This document shows, piece by piece, positions 1 to 10,318 of a stretch of 31,728 nucleotides of DNA. Below the pieces are notes generated by a model, which saw only the letters and a program-made list of their open reading frames with translations, made no database searches and had not been told where the DNA came from. The stretch covers positions 1-31,728 of the forward strand of contig JBHHXR010000009.1 in assembly GCA_046757205.1 (NCBI GenBank), given 5' to 3'. The translations under genes and the position numbers were made by a program. Each line of letters opens with the position of its first letter. Within the stretch, counting starts at the first letter, position 1. This stretch comes from JBHHXR01 sp046757205 (GTDB taxonomy: Bacteria > Pseudomonadota > Alphaproteobacteria > Rhodobacterales > Rhodobacteraceae).

Positions 1-25
1 GCCCGGGCCGAGGAGCGACCCGGGC
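1..25. other. GC-rich hairpin at the left edge
   Basis: A perfect 7-bp stem (GCCCGGG at 1-7 pairs with CCCGGGC at 19-25) encloses an 11-nt loop. It lies 36 nt beyond the stop codon of the leftward small gene ending at 62, so it could be part of its terminator. The tract that would follow on the minus strand is outside the window, so a U-run cannot be checked. Confidence 0.35.
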
Positions 26-61
26 CGGTGATGGTTCCAGCCGGACTCATCGTGCTCACGG

Positions 62-325
62 CTAGTCGGTTCTCGACGGAGCCTTGACGAACAGATGCGC
101 TGCCGAACCGGCGGAAGCCGGCGATCTTCCCGCCGGGGCGAATGTTCCCACCTTGGTGGTGTTCAGGCGCAGGTTGTCGGATCGCGACAAGACACCTGAA
201 TAGCGCGTTTCGACCTTGGCATCTGAAACGCCTTGCCGGCCAGAGAACTGAATTGCCACCGCAACGATCGCGACAGAAGCGACCGCCATCGTGACGGGAA
301 CGATAATACCTTCTAATCTTACCAT
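62..325 (-). CDS. Small membrane-anchored hypothetical protein (87 aa)
   Basis: I do not recognise this family. The 87-residue reading frame starts at an ATG preceded by a GGTGGGG purine run about 3 nt upstream. It has one strongly hydrophobic stretch at residues 8-26 (VPVTMAVASVAIVAVAIQF) behind a short N-terminus with Arg3, then a polar, Ser/Ala/Arg-rich tail of about 60 residues, so it looks like a single-pass membrane protein or a protein with an uncleaved signal anchor. An in-frame ATG at 355 would add ten residues (MQWKSIKVGI). The frame stays open far upstream through the methyltransferase gene, but that part is a shadow. It is divergent from the gene at 446, with about 120 nt between. 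Whether it is a real gene is moderately uncertain. Confidence 0.45.
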   Translation of the reverse strand: MVRLEGIIVPVTMAVASVAIVAVAIQFSGRQGVSDAKVETRYSGVLSRSDNLRLNTTKVGTFAPAGRSPASAGSAAHLFVKAPSRTD

Positions 326-445
326 GATCCCCACCTTGATAGATTTCCATTGCATAGCCGGAAATTGAGGCGGATTGATGGTCGTCGTCTTTGAACTCCC
401 GCGCACCCGTGATACGGGCGGGAAAATGACGGAATCACCTGATCC

Positions 446-1639
446 ATGACGCCCGGAGGGCGCGCCGCTGCCGCTATCGAGCTGATCGGCGAGATCCTTG
501 CCGGGGCGCCGGCGGACCGCGCCCTGATCCGCTGGACCCGCGGCAACCGGTACGCCGGTTCGAAAGACCGCAACGCGATACGCGATATCTTGTTCGACTG
601 CCTGCGACGCCGCCGGTCGTTCGGGTATCGGATGGGTGCCGATACCGGCCGGGCGCTGGTCATCGCCCGGCTTCTGCACGAGGGCAGCGATCCCTCCGAG
701 ACGTTCACCGGCGAAGGCTTCGCGCCGCATTCGCTGACCCGGCGGGAACTCGACGCTCTGGCTGCCGTCAGAGCGCCGGCGCCCCGGCCGGTTGCCCTCG
801 ACTACCCGGATTTCCTCGATGTCGAACTGACAGCTTCGCTGGGCCGCGACCTGGAAGCCGTCATGTCGTCGATGCAGGAGCGCGCGCCGGTCTATCTGCG
901 GGTCAATACCCTTCGCGGCACCACGGGCGGGGCGCAGGTAATGCTCGCTCAGGAAGGCATCCAGTCGGTGCCTCTGCCGCAGTCGGCGACGGCATTGCAG
1001 GTAACCGGGAGCCCGCGGCGCGTGGCCAACAGCCGCGCCTACCGGACCGGGCTGGTGGAGTTGCAGGACATCTCCTCGCAGGCGGTGGCGGCGTATTGCG
1101 GCGCGGCGCCGGGCATGACCGTGCTCGATTATTGCGCCGGCGGTGGCGGCAAGACGCTGGCGCTGGCGGCGGCCATGGAAAACCGCGGGCGGCTTGTCGC
1201 CCACGACGCCAACGCGGCGCGAATGACCGATCTGCCGCAGCGGGCGCGCCGGGCCGGCGCAGGGGTCGAAATTGCCGCGCCGGATCAGCTTGGCTCCTGC
1301 GTGGGGAAGTGCGATATCGTTCTGGTCGACGCGCCGTGCACGGGCTCCGGCGCGTGGCGGCGAAAGCCCGATTCGAAATGGCGGCTGTCGGAAGAAATGA
1401 TGGCCGGTCTGATCCGGCTGCAGGCCGAGATCATGCTGGCGGCCGCCGACTATGTTCGCCCGGGCGGGCTGCTCGTCTATGCCACATGTTCGCTTTTTTC
1501 TTCGGAAAACGAGCGGCAGACAGAACGTTTCCTGTCGCGCGGCAATGCGTTCGCACTGTTGGAGGAACGGCGCTGGACGCCGCTTGAAGGCGGCGACGGC
1601 TTTTACGCTGCACGTCTCCGGAAAACAACCGGTGATTGA
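446..1639 (+). CDS. RsmB/NOL1/NOP2/sun-type rRNA m5C methyltransferase
   Basis: Predicted S-adenosylmethionine-dependent cytosine-C5 RNA methyltransferase, most likely acting on 16S rRNA. The 397 residues divide into an N-terminal NusB-like/RNA-binding part (about 1-140) and a Rossmann-fold methyltransferase domain. SAM motif I reads VLDYCAGGGGKT at 226-237. Motif IV is DAPCTGSG with Cys298, and motif VI is YATCS with Cys348 followed by SENE. The two-cysteine arrangement is diagnostic of the NOL1/NOP2/sun family, in which the motif VI Cys attacks C6 of the base and the motif IV Cys helps release the product. Bacterial RsmB is usually about 430 residues with a full NusB domain; the front here is shorter, so RsmB versus a paralogue is not settled. 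The start lacks a strong Shine-Dalgarno sequence. It lies 67 nt before cckA on the same strand. Confidence 0.85.
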   Translation: MTPGGRAAAAIELIGEILAGAPADRALIRWTRGNRYAGSKDRNAIRDILFDCLRRRRSFGYRMGADTGRALVIARLLHEGSDPSETFTGEGFAPHSLTRRELDALAAVRAPAPRPVALDYPDFLDVELTASLGRDLEAVMSSMQERAPVYLRVNTLRGTTGGAQVMLAQEGIQSVPLPQSATALQVTGSPRRVANSRAYRTGLVELQDISSQAVAAYCGAAPGMTVLDYCAGGGGKTLALAAAMENRGRLVAHDANAARMTDLPQRARRAGAGVEIAAPDQLGSCVGKCDIVLVDAPCTGSGAWRRKPDSKWRLSEEMMAGLIRLQAEIMLAAADYVRPGGLLVYATCSLFSSENERQTERFLSRGNAFALLEERRWTPLEGGDGFYAARLRKTTGD

Positions 1640-1643
1640 AAAA

Positions 1644-1657
1644 TGAAATAGATTTCA
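1644..1657. promoter_or_regulatory. Palindrome upstream of cckA
   Basis: TGAAAT-AG-ATTTCA is a perfect 6-bp inverted repeat with a 2-nt spacer in the 67-nt gap between the methyltransferase and cckA. A GANTC site (GAATC, 1696-1700), the target of the CcrM methylase, lies between it and the cckA start. It could be an operator for cckA, but nothing ties it to a known regulator. Confidence 0.3.
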
Positions 1658-1706
1658 ATTCAGAATATGTTAATCTTCGGCGCGTTGGAATGTCGGAATC
1701 GCGCCG

Positions 1707-3896
1707 ATGGGCGGCCGGGTTGAATGGAAGTCGATGGTAAGCCAGCCCGAAAACGGGACATTGTCTTCAAAGGTATTGCCAGAGGATTCGCCGCAGCGGT
1801 CCGCGCGGGTGCCGTCCCCGGGCGCGATGGCGGTGGGTGGTCTGGCGGCATTCGCCGCTGCGGCGCTGACCGGAACCCGGGCGGAACTGGCGTTCTTTGT
1901 CGCCACCGGCATGAGTTTTCTGGCCGCCGGCATCTGGCTGCGAATATCGGGCGCACAGGGCCGCACGCGCACGACCCGAAGCGACCGGCGGCTTCTCGAT
2001 GCCGTCGCCGCCGCGCCGGACGCTTGCTGCCTGACCGACGGTGACGGGAAAGTAATCGGCGTCAATGCGGAAGCGCTGCGCCAGGGCGTCATAACGGACC
2101 AAGGAAAGCTGCCGGCCGCCCTGATCGCTCAGGCCGGATCCGCCGACGGGCTGGTCTACCGGCTGTGGCGAAGCGCCCTTCGCGACGGCATCGCCTGGGA
2201 GACCGCGAAAGCGAAGGACGGGCGGGCCCTTCGCGTCTCTGCCCAGTGTCTTGCCGGCGCAAGGTTTCTGTGGCGGATCGCGCTCGTCGGCGAAGCAGAA
2301 GGCGACCCGGTTGGCGGCGCCGGCGTGAGTGAACCCGCTCGGCCAATTCCGCCTTGCGACGACGTCTCGCGCGAGACCCCTTGCCCTTCCGCCGAACGCA
2401 GCGTTTTCGAGCGCCTGATGAACGACCTGCCCGTTGCGCTGCTGCGGCTGACGACCGACGGCAGGATCGAGTTCGCCAATCTCGGGGCCGAGCGCTTGCT
2501 GGGCGGAAAGTTGCAGACCGGCGTCAATGCCGGTCGGATTCTGGAAGGGCTCGGGCGCCCGTTCGGCGATCGCGTCAGCGAGGCCGCACGCTATGGCGGC
2601 AGCCCCAATTCCGAGGTCGCGCGCGCGCTGGTCGACAACCGGGAGGTGTTCCTGCAGGTCAGCCTGACGCGCGCGGATTTTGCCGGTGAGAGCGCCCTGC
2701 TAGCCGTGCTGAGCGACGCGACGGAACTCAAGACGCTGGAGGCGCAGTTCGTCCAGAGCCAGAAGATGCAGGCCGTCGGGCAGCTTGCCGGCGGCGTGGC
2801 GCACGATTTCAACAACCTGCTGACGGCGATAAACGGCCATTGCGATCTGCTGCTTCTGCGCCACGAAGCCGGCGATCCGGACCATGGCGACCTCGTGCAA
2901 ATCCGTCAGAACGCCAACCGGGCGGCCGGGCTGGTCAGCCAGTTGCTGGCGTTTTCACGCAAGCAGACGCTGCGCCCGCGAATCCTGCACCTTTCCGACA
3001 CGCTGTCGGAGGTGACCCACCTGCTGAACCGGCTTCTGGGCGAAAAGGTGAAACTGACGATCGAGCACGGCGACGACCTGTTTCCCGTGCGCGTCGACGA
3101 ACGCCAGTTCGAACAGGTAATCATGAACCTGGTGGTCAACGCGCGCGACGCCATGCCCAAAGGCGGTACCGTGCGCATCCGCACCAGCAATCTGACGCTC
3201 GAGCAGCCGCTGGAACGCGACCGCGCCCGCATCCCGGCCGACGATTACGTTCTGGTCGAGGTAACCGATACCGGCACCGGCATACCGCAGGACCACATCC
3301 GCAAGATATTCGAGCCGTTCTTCACCACGAAAAGGGTCGGCGAGGGGACCGGTCTCGGCCTTTCGACGGTCTACGGGATCATCAAGCAGACCGGTGGCTT
3401 CATCTTTGCCGACAGCACGCCGGGCGAGGGTACGACATTCGCGATCTACCTGTGCGCCCACAACAAGACAGAGGAGAAGATGCGCGATGGCGCCGGCAGG
3501 CCCGAGGCCGCCAGGGACGTCACCGGCGACGGCGTGGTGCTGCTGGTCGAGGACGAGGCGCCCATCCGCTCGTTTTCCGCACGCGCCCTGCGAATGCGCG
3601 GCTACACGGTCCTCGAGGCCGGCAGCGGCGAGGAGGCGCTTGCACTGCTTTCGGACGAGAACGTCCACGTCGATGTGCTGGTGTCCGATGTCATCATGCC
3701 CGGCAAGGACGGGCCGACCTGGGTTCGCGAGGCCCGCAGGCAACGCCCGGACGTCAAGGTGATTTTCATTTCCGGTTACACCGAGGAAGCGTTCGGCCAT
3801 GGCTGCCCGCGGATTCCCGATGCCGCGTTTCTGCCAAAGCCGTTCAACATCAAGGAATTGACAGAAAAAGTTAAAGAGCGGATTGAAATGGCGTGA
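1707..3896 (+). CDS. cckA: Hybrid sensor histidine kinase CckA
   Basis: Cell-cycle kinase that, in the known Caulobacter-type pathway, passes phosphate through ChpT to CtrA and CpdR. In order, the 729 residues show two adjacent hydrophobic membrane segments (about 42-55 and 60-78), two PAS-like regions (about 95-190 and 235-335), a HisKA domain with the H-box GGVAHDFNN and phospho-accepting His366, and a HATPase domain with the N-box NLVVNARDAM, DTGTGIP (from 521) and GTGLGL (547-552). A receiver domain (about 608-725) carries Asp661 in VSDVIMPGKDG. The run QMQAVGQLAGGVAHDF and the LLAFSRKQTLRP segment closely match CckA proteins, which is why I prefer this over a generic hybrid kinase. An alternative ATG lies at 1734 with GGAAG only 3 nt upstream. 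Its last 26 nt overlap the convergent gene at 3871-4500. CtrA and SciP are encoded 27 kb downstream. Confidence 0.87.
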   Translation: MGGRVEWKSMVSQPENGTLSSKVLPEDSPQRSARVPSPGAMAVGGLAAFAAAALTGTRAELAFFVATGMSFLAAGIWLRISGAQGRTRTTRSDRRLLDAVAAAPDACCLTDGDGKVIGVNAEALRQGVITDQGKLPAALIAQAGSADGLVYRLWRSALRDGIAWETAKAKDGRALRVSAQCLAGARFLWRIALVGEAEGDPVGGAGVSEPARPIPPCDDVSRETPCPSAERSVFERLMNDLPVALLRLTTDGRIEFANLGAERLLGGKLQTGVNAGRILEGLGRPFGDRVSEAARYGGSPNSEVARALVDNREVFLQVSLTRADFAGESALLAVLSDATELKTLEAQFVQSQKMQAVGQLAGGVAHDFNNLLTAINGHCDLLLLRHEAGDPDHGDLVQIRQNANRAAGLVSQLLAFSRKQTLRPRILHLSDTLSEVTHLLNRLLGEKVKLTIEHGDDLFPVRVDERQFEQVIMNLVVNARDAMPKGGTVRIRTSNLTLEQPLERDRARIPADDYVLVEVTDTGTGIPQDHIRKIFEPFFTTKRVGEGTGLGLSTVYGIIKQTGGFIFADSTPGEGTTFAIYLCAHNKTEEKMRDGAGRPEAARDVTGDGVVLLVEDEAPIRSFSARALRMRGYTVLEAGSGEEALALLSDENVHVDVLVSDVIMPGKDGPTWVREARRQRPDVKVIFISGYTEEAFGHGCPRIPDAAFLPKPFNIKELTEKVKERIEMA

Positions 3897-4500
3897 TGCT
3901 GCCTGACCGGTCGATGGATGCGTGGATCTCGAAATCGCGCGCCAGTTCGGTTTCCAGCATGCGCCGTGTCGCCGGTGCGAGCGACAGATCGGCGCGTGGC
4001 GAGGCGTTGAGGTGGCCGATGGAGATTTCCGCGCCGAGCCGGCGGCCGAGAAAGGCCAGAAACTCCGCCATGTCCTCGTACCGGTAAAGGTGATCGATCC
4101 CTATCGAGCCGTCCTCGGCCGCGACGAATTTGCTTTGCTGCCCGACGCGTGCGAATTCCGGCGGATTGCGGTCCAGATAGGCCAGCACGAAATCGTCGAA
4201 CGTCATGTTCTGCGTGCTGCGCTCGGCCTGCGGAATGTCGCCGCGCGTGCGGTAGGAATACCAGCTTCCGAGCCACGACACGGGCTCGCGGAACAGGCAG
4301 GCGGTTTCGGGATCGCGGCAGCCGAAGGAAGCGATAAGAGGCTGGATCATGCGGCGGTACTTGCGCACCGGCATGTGACGGATGCGCGGCCGCCGCCGAA
4401 ACACGATGTCGCAATACGGATCGATCGCTTCGGCAATCGAGTTCGACGCCGTTTTCGGCATCGCGAAGACGACGAGCTTGTGCCTCACAGAGATCAGCAT
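3871..4500 (-). CDS. Sulfotransferase-like protein
   Basis: Predicted PAPS-dependent sulfotransferase, acceptor unknown. The 209-residue protein has a phosphosulfate-binding-like loop near the N-terminus, MPKTASNS at 14-21, directly after a beta-strand (KLVVFA). An Arg71-containing FREPVSWLGSWYSY segment resembles the 3'-phosphate-binding motif (R followed by S) of the family. It is shorter than typical sulfotransferases (250-300 residues) but appears complete from ATG to stop. No Shine-Dalgarno sequence is obvious. It is divergent from recA across 190 nt, and its 3' end overlaps cckA tail to tail by 26 bp. No intrinsic terminator separates the two, so the transcripts must overlap. The second half is less conserved, so the family call rests mainly on the two nucleotide-binding motifs. 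Confidence 0.65.
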   Translation of the reverse strand: MLISVRHKLVVFAMPKTASNSIAEAIDPYCDIVFRRRPRIRHMPVRKYRRMIQPLIASFGCRDPETACLFREPVSWLGSWYSYRTRGDIPQAERSTQNMTFDDFVLAYLDRNPPEFARVGQQSKFVAAEDGSIGIDHLYRYEDMAEFLAFLGRRLGAEISIGHLNASPRADLSLAPATRRMLETELARDFEIHASIDRSGSITPFQSAL

Positions 4501-4597
4501 GGACGGTCGGTACCCACACTCAAGCCGTATTGGTGGCGTTTACGTTTCATAAACCATTGCCGCCGAAAGTTGAAACGGCGAAAATTTCTGTTGCTTT

Positions 4598-4612
4598 GTT
4601 CCCGTTTTGATC
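4598..4612 (+). promoter_or_regulatory. Degenerate second LexA-like site
   Basis: GTTC-N7-GATC differs by one base from the direct repeat GTTC-N7-GTTC recognised by alphaproteobacterial LexA. It sits 14 nt upstream of the full SOS box, in the region between the sulfotransferase-like gene and recA. It could be a weak auxiliary site or chance. Confidence 0.3.
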
Positions 4613-4626
4613 TCATGGTGTGGTTG

Positions 4627-4641
4627 GAACAAGAGGCGAAC
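4627..4641 (+). promoter_or_regulatory. SOS box (LexA operator) of recA
   Basis: GAAC-AAGAGGC-GAAC is an exact match to the GAAC-N7-GAAC direct repeat bound by LexA in alphaproteobacteria, which differs from the CTGT-N8-ACAG box of E. coli. It lies 50 nt upstream of the recA start, so repression of recA by LexA is expected. The spacing and the target gene both support the call. Confidence 0.85.
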
Positions 4642-4690
4642 ATTGCGATGATTGCCCGGCCCTGAGAGATATGGAATAAGAGGTAGGAAC

Positions 4691-5755
4691 ATGGCATCTC
4701 CGATACTGGACCTGAGCGAAAGACGCGGCATGGACAAGCAGAAGGCGCTGGAATCGGCGCTGGCACAGATCGAGCGCAATTTCGGCAAGGGTTCGATCAT
4801 GCGGCTCGGCCAGGACAACCCTGCCATGGAGGTCGAGGCGATCTCCACCGGGTCGATCGGGCTTGACGTGGCGCTGGGGATAGGTGGCCTGCCGCGCGGC
4901 AGGGTCATCGAGATCTACGGTCCGGAGAGTTCCGGTAAGACCACGCTGGCGCTGCATGTCGTGGCCGAGGAGCAGAGCAAGGGCGGCGTCTGCGCCTTCG
5001 TCGATGCCGAGCACGCGCTCGACCCGGCCTATGCCCGCAAGCTCGGCGTCGATCTCGACGAATTGCTGATCTCGCAGCCCGATGCCGGCGAGCAGGCGCT
5101 GGAAATCACCGAGACGCTGGTGCGCTCCGGCGCGGTGTCGGTGGTGGTGGTCGACTCCGTCGCCGCCCTGACGCCGAAATCCGAACTCGAAGGCGACATG
5201 GGCGACAGCAGCGTCGGTGTTCAGGCCCGCCTGATGAGCCAGGCCATGCGCAAGCTGACCGGCTCGATCAGCAGATCGAACTGCATGGTCATCTTCATCA
5301 ACCAGATCCGCATGAAGATCGGCGTCATGTTCGGCTCGCCGGAAACCACCTCGGGCGGCAACGCACTGAAATTCTACGCCTCCGTGCGGCTCGACATCCG
5401 TCGCATCGGCGCCCTCAAGGACCGCGACGAGGTGGTCGGCAACGCCACCCGCGTCAAGGTGGTAAAGAACAAGGTGGCGCCGCCGTTCAAACAGGTCGAA
5501 TTCGACATCATGTACGGCGAGGGCATTTCCAAGTCCGGCGAACTGGTAGACCTCGGCGTCAAGGCCGGCATCGTCGAGAAATCCGGCTCGTGGTATTCCT
5601 ACGGCGATGAGCGGATCGGACAAGGCCGCGAAAACGCCAAGACCTTCCTCAAGGAAAACAAGGATGTGGCGCTCGAGATTGAAGACAAGATCCGCGCCGC
5701 ACACGGTCTTGACTTCGACGCCGCAGGGCGCACCGAGGACGTGATCGACGGCTGA
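4691..5755 (+). CDS. recA: Recombinase A
   Basis: DNA-dependent ATPase that carries out homologous strand exchange and triggers LexA self-cleavage in the SOS response. The chosen ATG gives 354 residues and follows AAGAGGTAGGAAC, a good Shine-Dalgarno; an in-frame TTG at 4652 would add 13 residues with no family support. Walker A is GPESSGKT at 77-84. The family signatures VVVVDSVAALTPKSE and FINQIRMKIGVMFGSPETT are intact, and an acidic C-terminal tail is present. The N-terminus is about 11 residues longer than in E. coli, as in other alphaproteobacteria. The SOS box upstream predicts DNA-damage induction. A very strong GC hairpin follows the stop codon before alaS. Confidence 0.98.
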   Translation: MASPILDLSERRGMDKQKALESALAQIERNFGKGSIMRLGQDNPAMEVEAISTGSIGLDVALGIGGLPRGRVIEIYGPESSGKTTLALHVVAEEQSKGGVCAFVDAEHALDPAYARKLGVDLDELLISQPDAGEQALEITETLVRSGAVSVVVVDSVAALTPKSELEGDMGDSSVGVQARLMSQAMRKLTGSISRSNCMVIFINQIRMKIGVMFGSPETTSGGNALKFYASVRLDIRRIGALKDRDEVVGNATRVKVVKNKVAPPFKQVEFDIMYGEGISKSGELVDLGVKAGIVEKSGSWYSYGDERIGQGRENAKTFLKENKDVALEIEDKIRAAHGLDFDAAGRTEDVIDG

Positions 5756-5759
5756 CGGC

Positions 5760-5806
5760 GGGGTTTGCGCCGCGCGCGCGCCCGGCGCGCGCGGCGGGCG
5801 AACCCC
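5760..5806. terminator. Long GC hairpin between recA and alaS
   Basis: GGGGTTTGCGCC at 5760 onward pairs with GGCGGGCGAACCCC ending at 5806, with alternating CGCG forming the top of the stem. This gives about 20 nearly continuous base pairs starting 5 nt after the recA stop. No T-run follows, so it is not a textbook intrinsic terminator. It may end or attenuate recA transcription, or protect the mRNA 3' end. Confidence 0.45.
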
Positions 5807-5888
5807 GGTGGACAGTGCAGGCATGGCGCGATAACACCATCTCCGGTCTGACATGCGCCGCCATTGCGCGGCCAACCGGGTGGTGACA

Positions 5889-8546
<2,658 letters not shown>

Positions 8547-8556
8547 GGAGGAAATC

Positions 8557-8841
8557 ATGCCAGCATTCTGGATCGCACACGTCACGGTCAAGGACCCGGA
8601 CGAATATGCAAGATACGTGGCCATCGCGAGCGAGGCGATCGCGGCCCATGGCGGCGAGTTTCTGGCCCGCGGCGGCCGCTACCAGCAGATGGAAGGCACG
8701 GACCGGCCGCGCAACGTGGTTGCCCGTTTCCCGCGTTTCGAAGATGCCGTGGCGTGCTACAATTCGCCCCGCTATCAGGAAGGCGTCGCCATCGCCAAGG
8801 CTTCGGCGGAGCGCGAACTGGTGATCGTGGAGTGTAACTGA
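8557..8841 (+). CDS. DUF1330 family protein
   Basis: Small 94-residue protein of the DUF1330 family (dimeric alpha-beta barrel fold), biochemical role unknown. The start is set by an excellent Shine-Dalgarno, AGGGAGGAAATC directly before the ATG. Family hallmarks include FWIAHVTVKDPDEYARYV at the N-terminus, the GGEFLARGGRYQQMEG segment, and the C-terminal FEDAVACYNSPRYQEG motif with ELVIVE as the closing strand. It begins 10 nt after alaS, so transcriptional coupling is likely, although no functional link to alanylation is known. The 168 nt that follow it, up to the icd stop codon, are very GC-rich and hold no convincing gene. Confidence 0.88.
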   Translation: MPAFWIAHVTVKDPDEYARYVAIASEAIAAHGGEFLARGGRYQQMEGTDRPRNVVARFPRFEDAVACYNSPRYQEGVAIAKASAERELVIVECN

Positions 8842-9009
8842 ACACGCTGACCGAGCGCCGGCCTGCGAGGCATCGCGGCGGCGGGAACGTCGGACAGGGC
8901 GGCGGACGGGGAGCGCCCGGCCGCCGCGGCGACCCCGGCGGGGGGGCTGCGTTTCTTCCGGGCGCCGCGCCGTGCGTGAAACGCGCGTGCGCCAGGGCGG
9001 CCGAACGGA

Positions 9010-10224
9010 TCAGCCGGCCAGCGCCGCGTCCAGGTTCTTCTCGACCTTTTCCAGGTAGCCTTCGGTGGTCAGCCATTTCTGGTCCGGCCCCACGAGAAGC
9101 GCCAGATCCTTGGTCATGTAACCGGATTCGACCGTGTCCACGACGACCTTTTCCAGCGTCTCGGCGAAATTCATCAGTGCTGCATTTTCGTCGAGCTTGG
9201 CGCGGTGCTTGAGCCCGCCGGTCCAGGCATAGATGGAAGCGATGGAATTGGTCGACGTGGCCTCGCCCCTCTGGTGCTGACGGAAGTGCCGCGTCACCGT
9301 GCCGTGCGCCGCCTCCGACTCGACGACCTTGCCGTCGGGCGTCATCAGGATACTGGTCATCAGGCCGAGAGAGCCGAAACCCTGCGCCACGGTGTCCGAC
9401 TGCACGTCGCCGTCGTAATTCTTCAGCGCCCAGACGAACCCGCCCGACCATTTCAGCGCGGCGGCCACCATGTCATCGATCAGCCGATGCTCGTAGGTGA
9501 TGCCCTTGGCCCTGAAGTCCTCGGCAAACTCGGCGTCGAAGACTTCCTGGAACAGGTCCTTGAACCGGCCGTCATAGGCTTTCAGGATGGTGTTCTTGGT
9601 CGAGAGATAGACCGGCCAACCGACATTCAGCCCGTAGGTGAACGTCGCGCGGGCGAAATCCCGGATCGACTGGTCGAGGTTGTACATGCCCAGGGCGACG
9701 CCGGACGAAGGCGCGTCGTAGACGTCCTTTTCGATCACCGTGCCGTCCTCGCCGGTGAATTTCATGGTCAGCTTTCCCTTGCCCGGGAACAGGAAGTCGG
9801 TGGCCCGGTACTGGTCACCGAAGGCGTGACGCCCCATCACTATCGGCCTGGTCCATCCCGGAACCAGCCGCGGCACATTCCTGCAGATGATCGGGGCGCG
9901 GAAGACGACGCCGCCCAGTATGTTGCGGATGGTCCCGTTGGGCGAGCGCCACATCTGTTTGAGGCCGAATTCCTCGACCCTTGCCTCGTCCGGCGTGATG
10001 GTCGCGCATTTGACGCCGACGCCGTACTTCTTGATCGCGTTGGCGGCGTCGACGGTGATCCGGTCGTTGGTCCTGTCCCGTTCCTCGATGCCGAGGTCGT
10101 AGTATTTCAGATCGATATCGAGATAGGGCAGGATCAGCCTGTCCTTGATGAACTGCCAGATGATCCGTGTCATCTCGTCGCCGTCGAGTTCGACGACGGG
10201 GTTTTCGACCTTGATCTTTGTCAT
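9010..10224 (-). CDS. icd: NADP-dependent isocitrate dehydrogenase
   Basis: Oxidatively decarboxylates isocitrate to 2-oxoglutarate in the TCA cycle, producing NADPH. The 404-residue length and sequence place it in the type II (eukaryote-like, homodimeric) group: MTKIKVENPVVELDGDEMTR at the N-terminus, SPNGTIRNILGGVVFR, the metal-binding DDMVAAALK region, and the NADP-site HGTVTRHFRQHQ with the following STNSIASIYAWT. The start ATG is preceded on the minus strand by AGAAAGAAGACACA, which serves as ribosome-binding site. Its upstream region (10225-10318) contains a duplicated GTATAC element and probably its promoter. The minus-strand TfoX-like gene ends 94 nt upstream. Confidence 0.97.
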   Translation of the reverse strand: MTKIKVENPVVELDGDEMTRIIWQFIKDRLILPYLDIDLKYYDLGIEERDRTNDRITVDAANAIKKYGVGVKCATITPDEARVEEFGLKQMWRSPNGTIRNILGGVVFRAPIICRNVPRLVPGWTRPIVMGRHAFGDQYRATDFLFPGKGKLTMKFTGEDGTVIEKDVYDAPSSGVALGMYNLDQSIRDFARATFTYGLNVGWPVYLSTKNTILKAYDGRFKDLFQEVFDAEFAEDFRAKGITYEHRLIDDMVAAALKWSGGFVWALKNYDGDVQSDTVAQGFGSLGLMTSILMTPDGKVVESEAAHGTVTRHFRQHQRGEATSTNSIASIYAWTGGLKHRAKLDENAALMNFAETLEKVVVDTVESGYMTKDLALLVGPDQKWLTTEGYLEKVEKNLDAALAG

Positions 10225-10300
10225 TGTGTCTTCTTTCTGAAATGCGGAGCCGCGACTGCGCGCGTTGATAGAGCAAAAAGTTCCGCGAGAAAAGCCCCTG

Positions 10301-10316
10301 GTATACGGATGTATAC
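10301..10316. promoter_or_regulatory. GTATAC-N4-GTATAC element upstream of icd
   Basis: Two copies of the self-complementary hexamer GTATAC are separated by GGAT, forming both a direct and an inverted repeat. The element lies about 77 nt upstream of the icd start on the minus strand, just after the TfoX-domain gene stop. Position and symmetry suggest an operator for icd; the regulator is unknown. Confidence 0.35.
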
Positions 10317-10318
10317 TG

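Noticed and set aside
62..1204. Long minus-strand frame of 380 codons over the methyltransferase gene
   Set aside because: The upstream part is antisense to a gene with clear catalytic motifs and is Arg-rich, as expected of a GC-rich shadow frame; only the last 87 codons look genuine.
2955..3800. 281-codon minus-strand frame inside cckA
   Set aside because: It is antisense to HisKA, HATPase and receiver motifs and shows no domain of its own.
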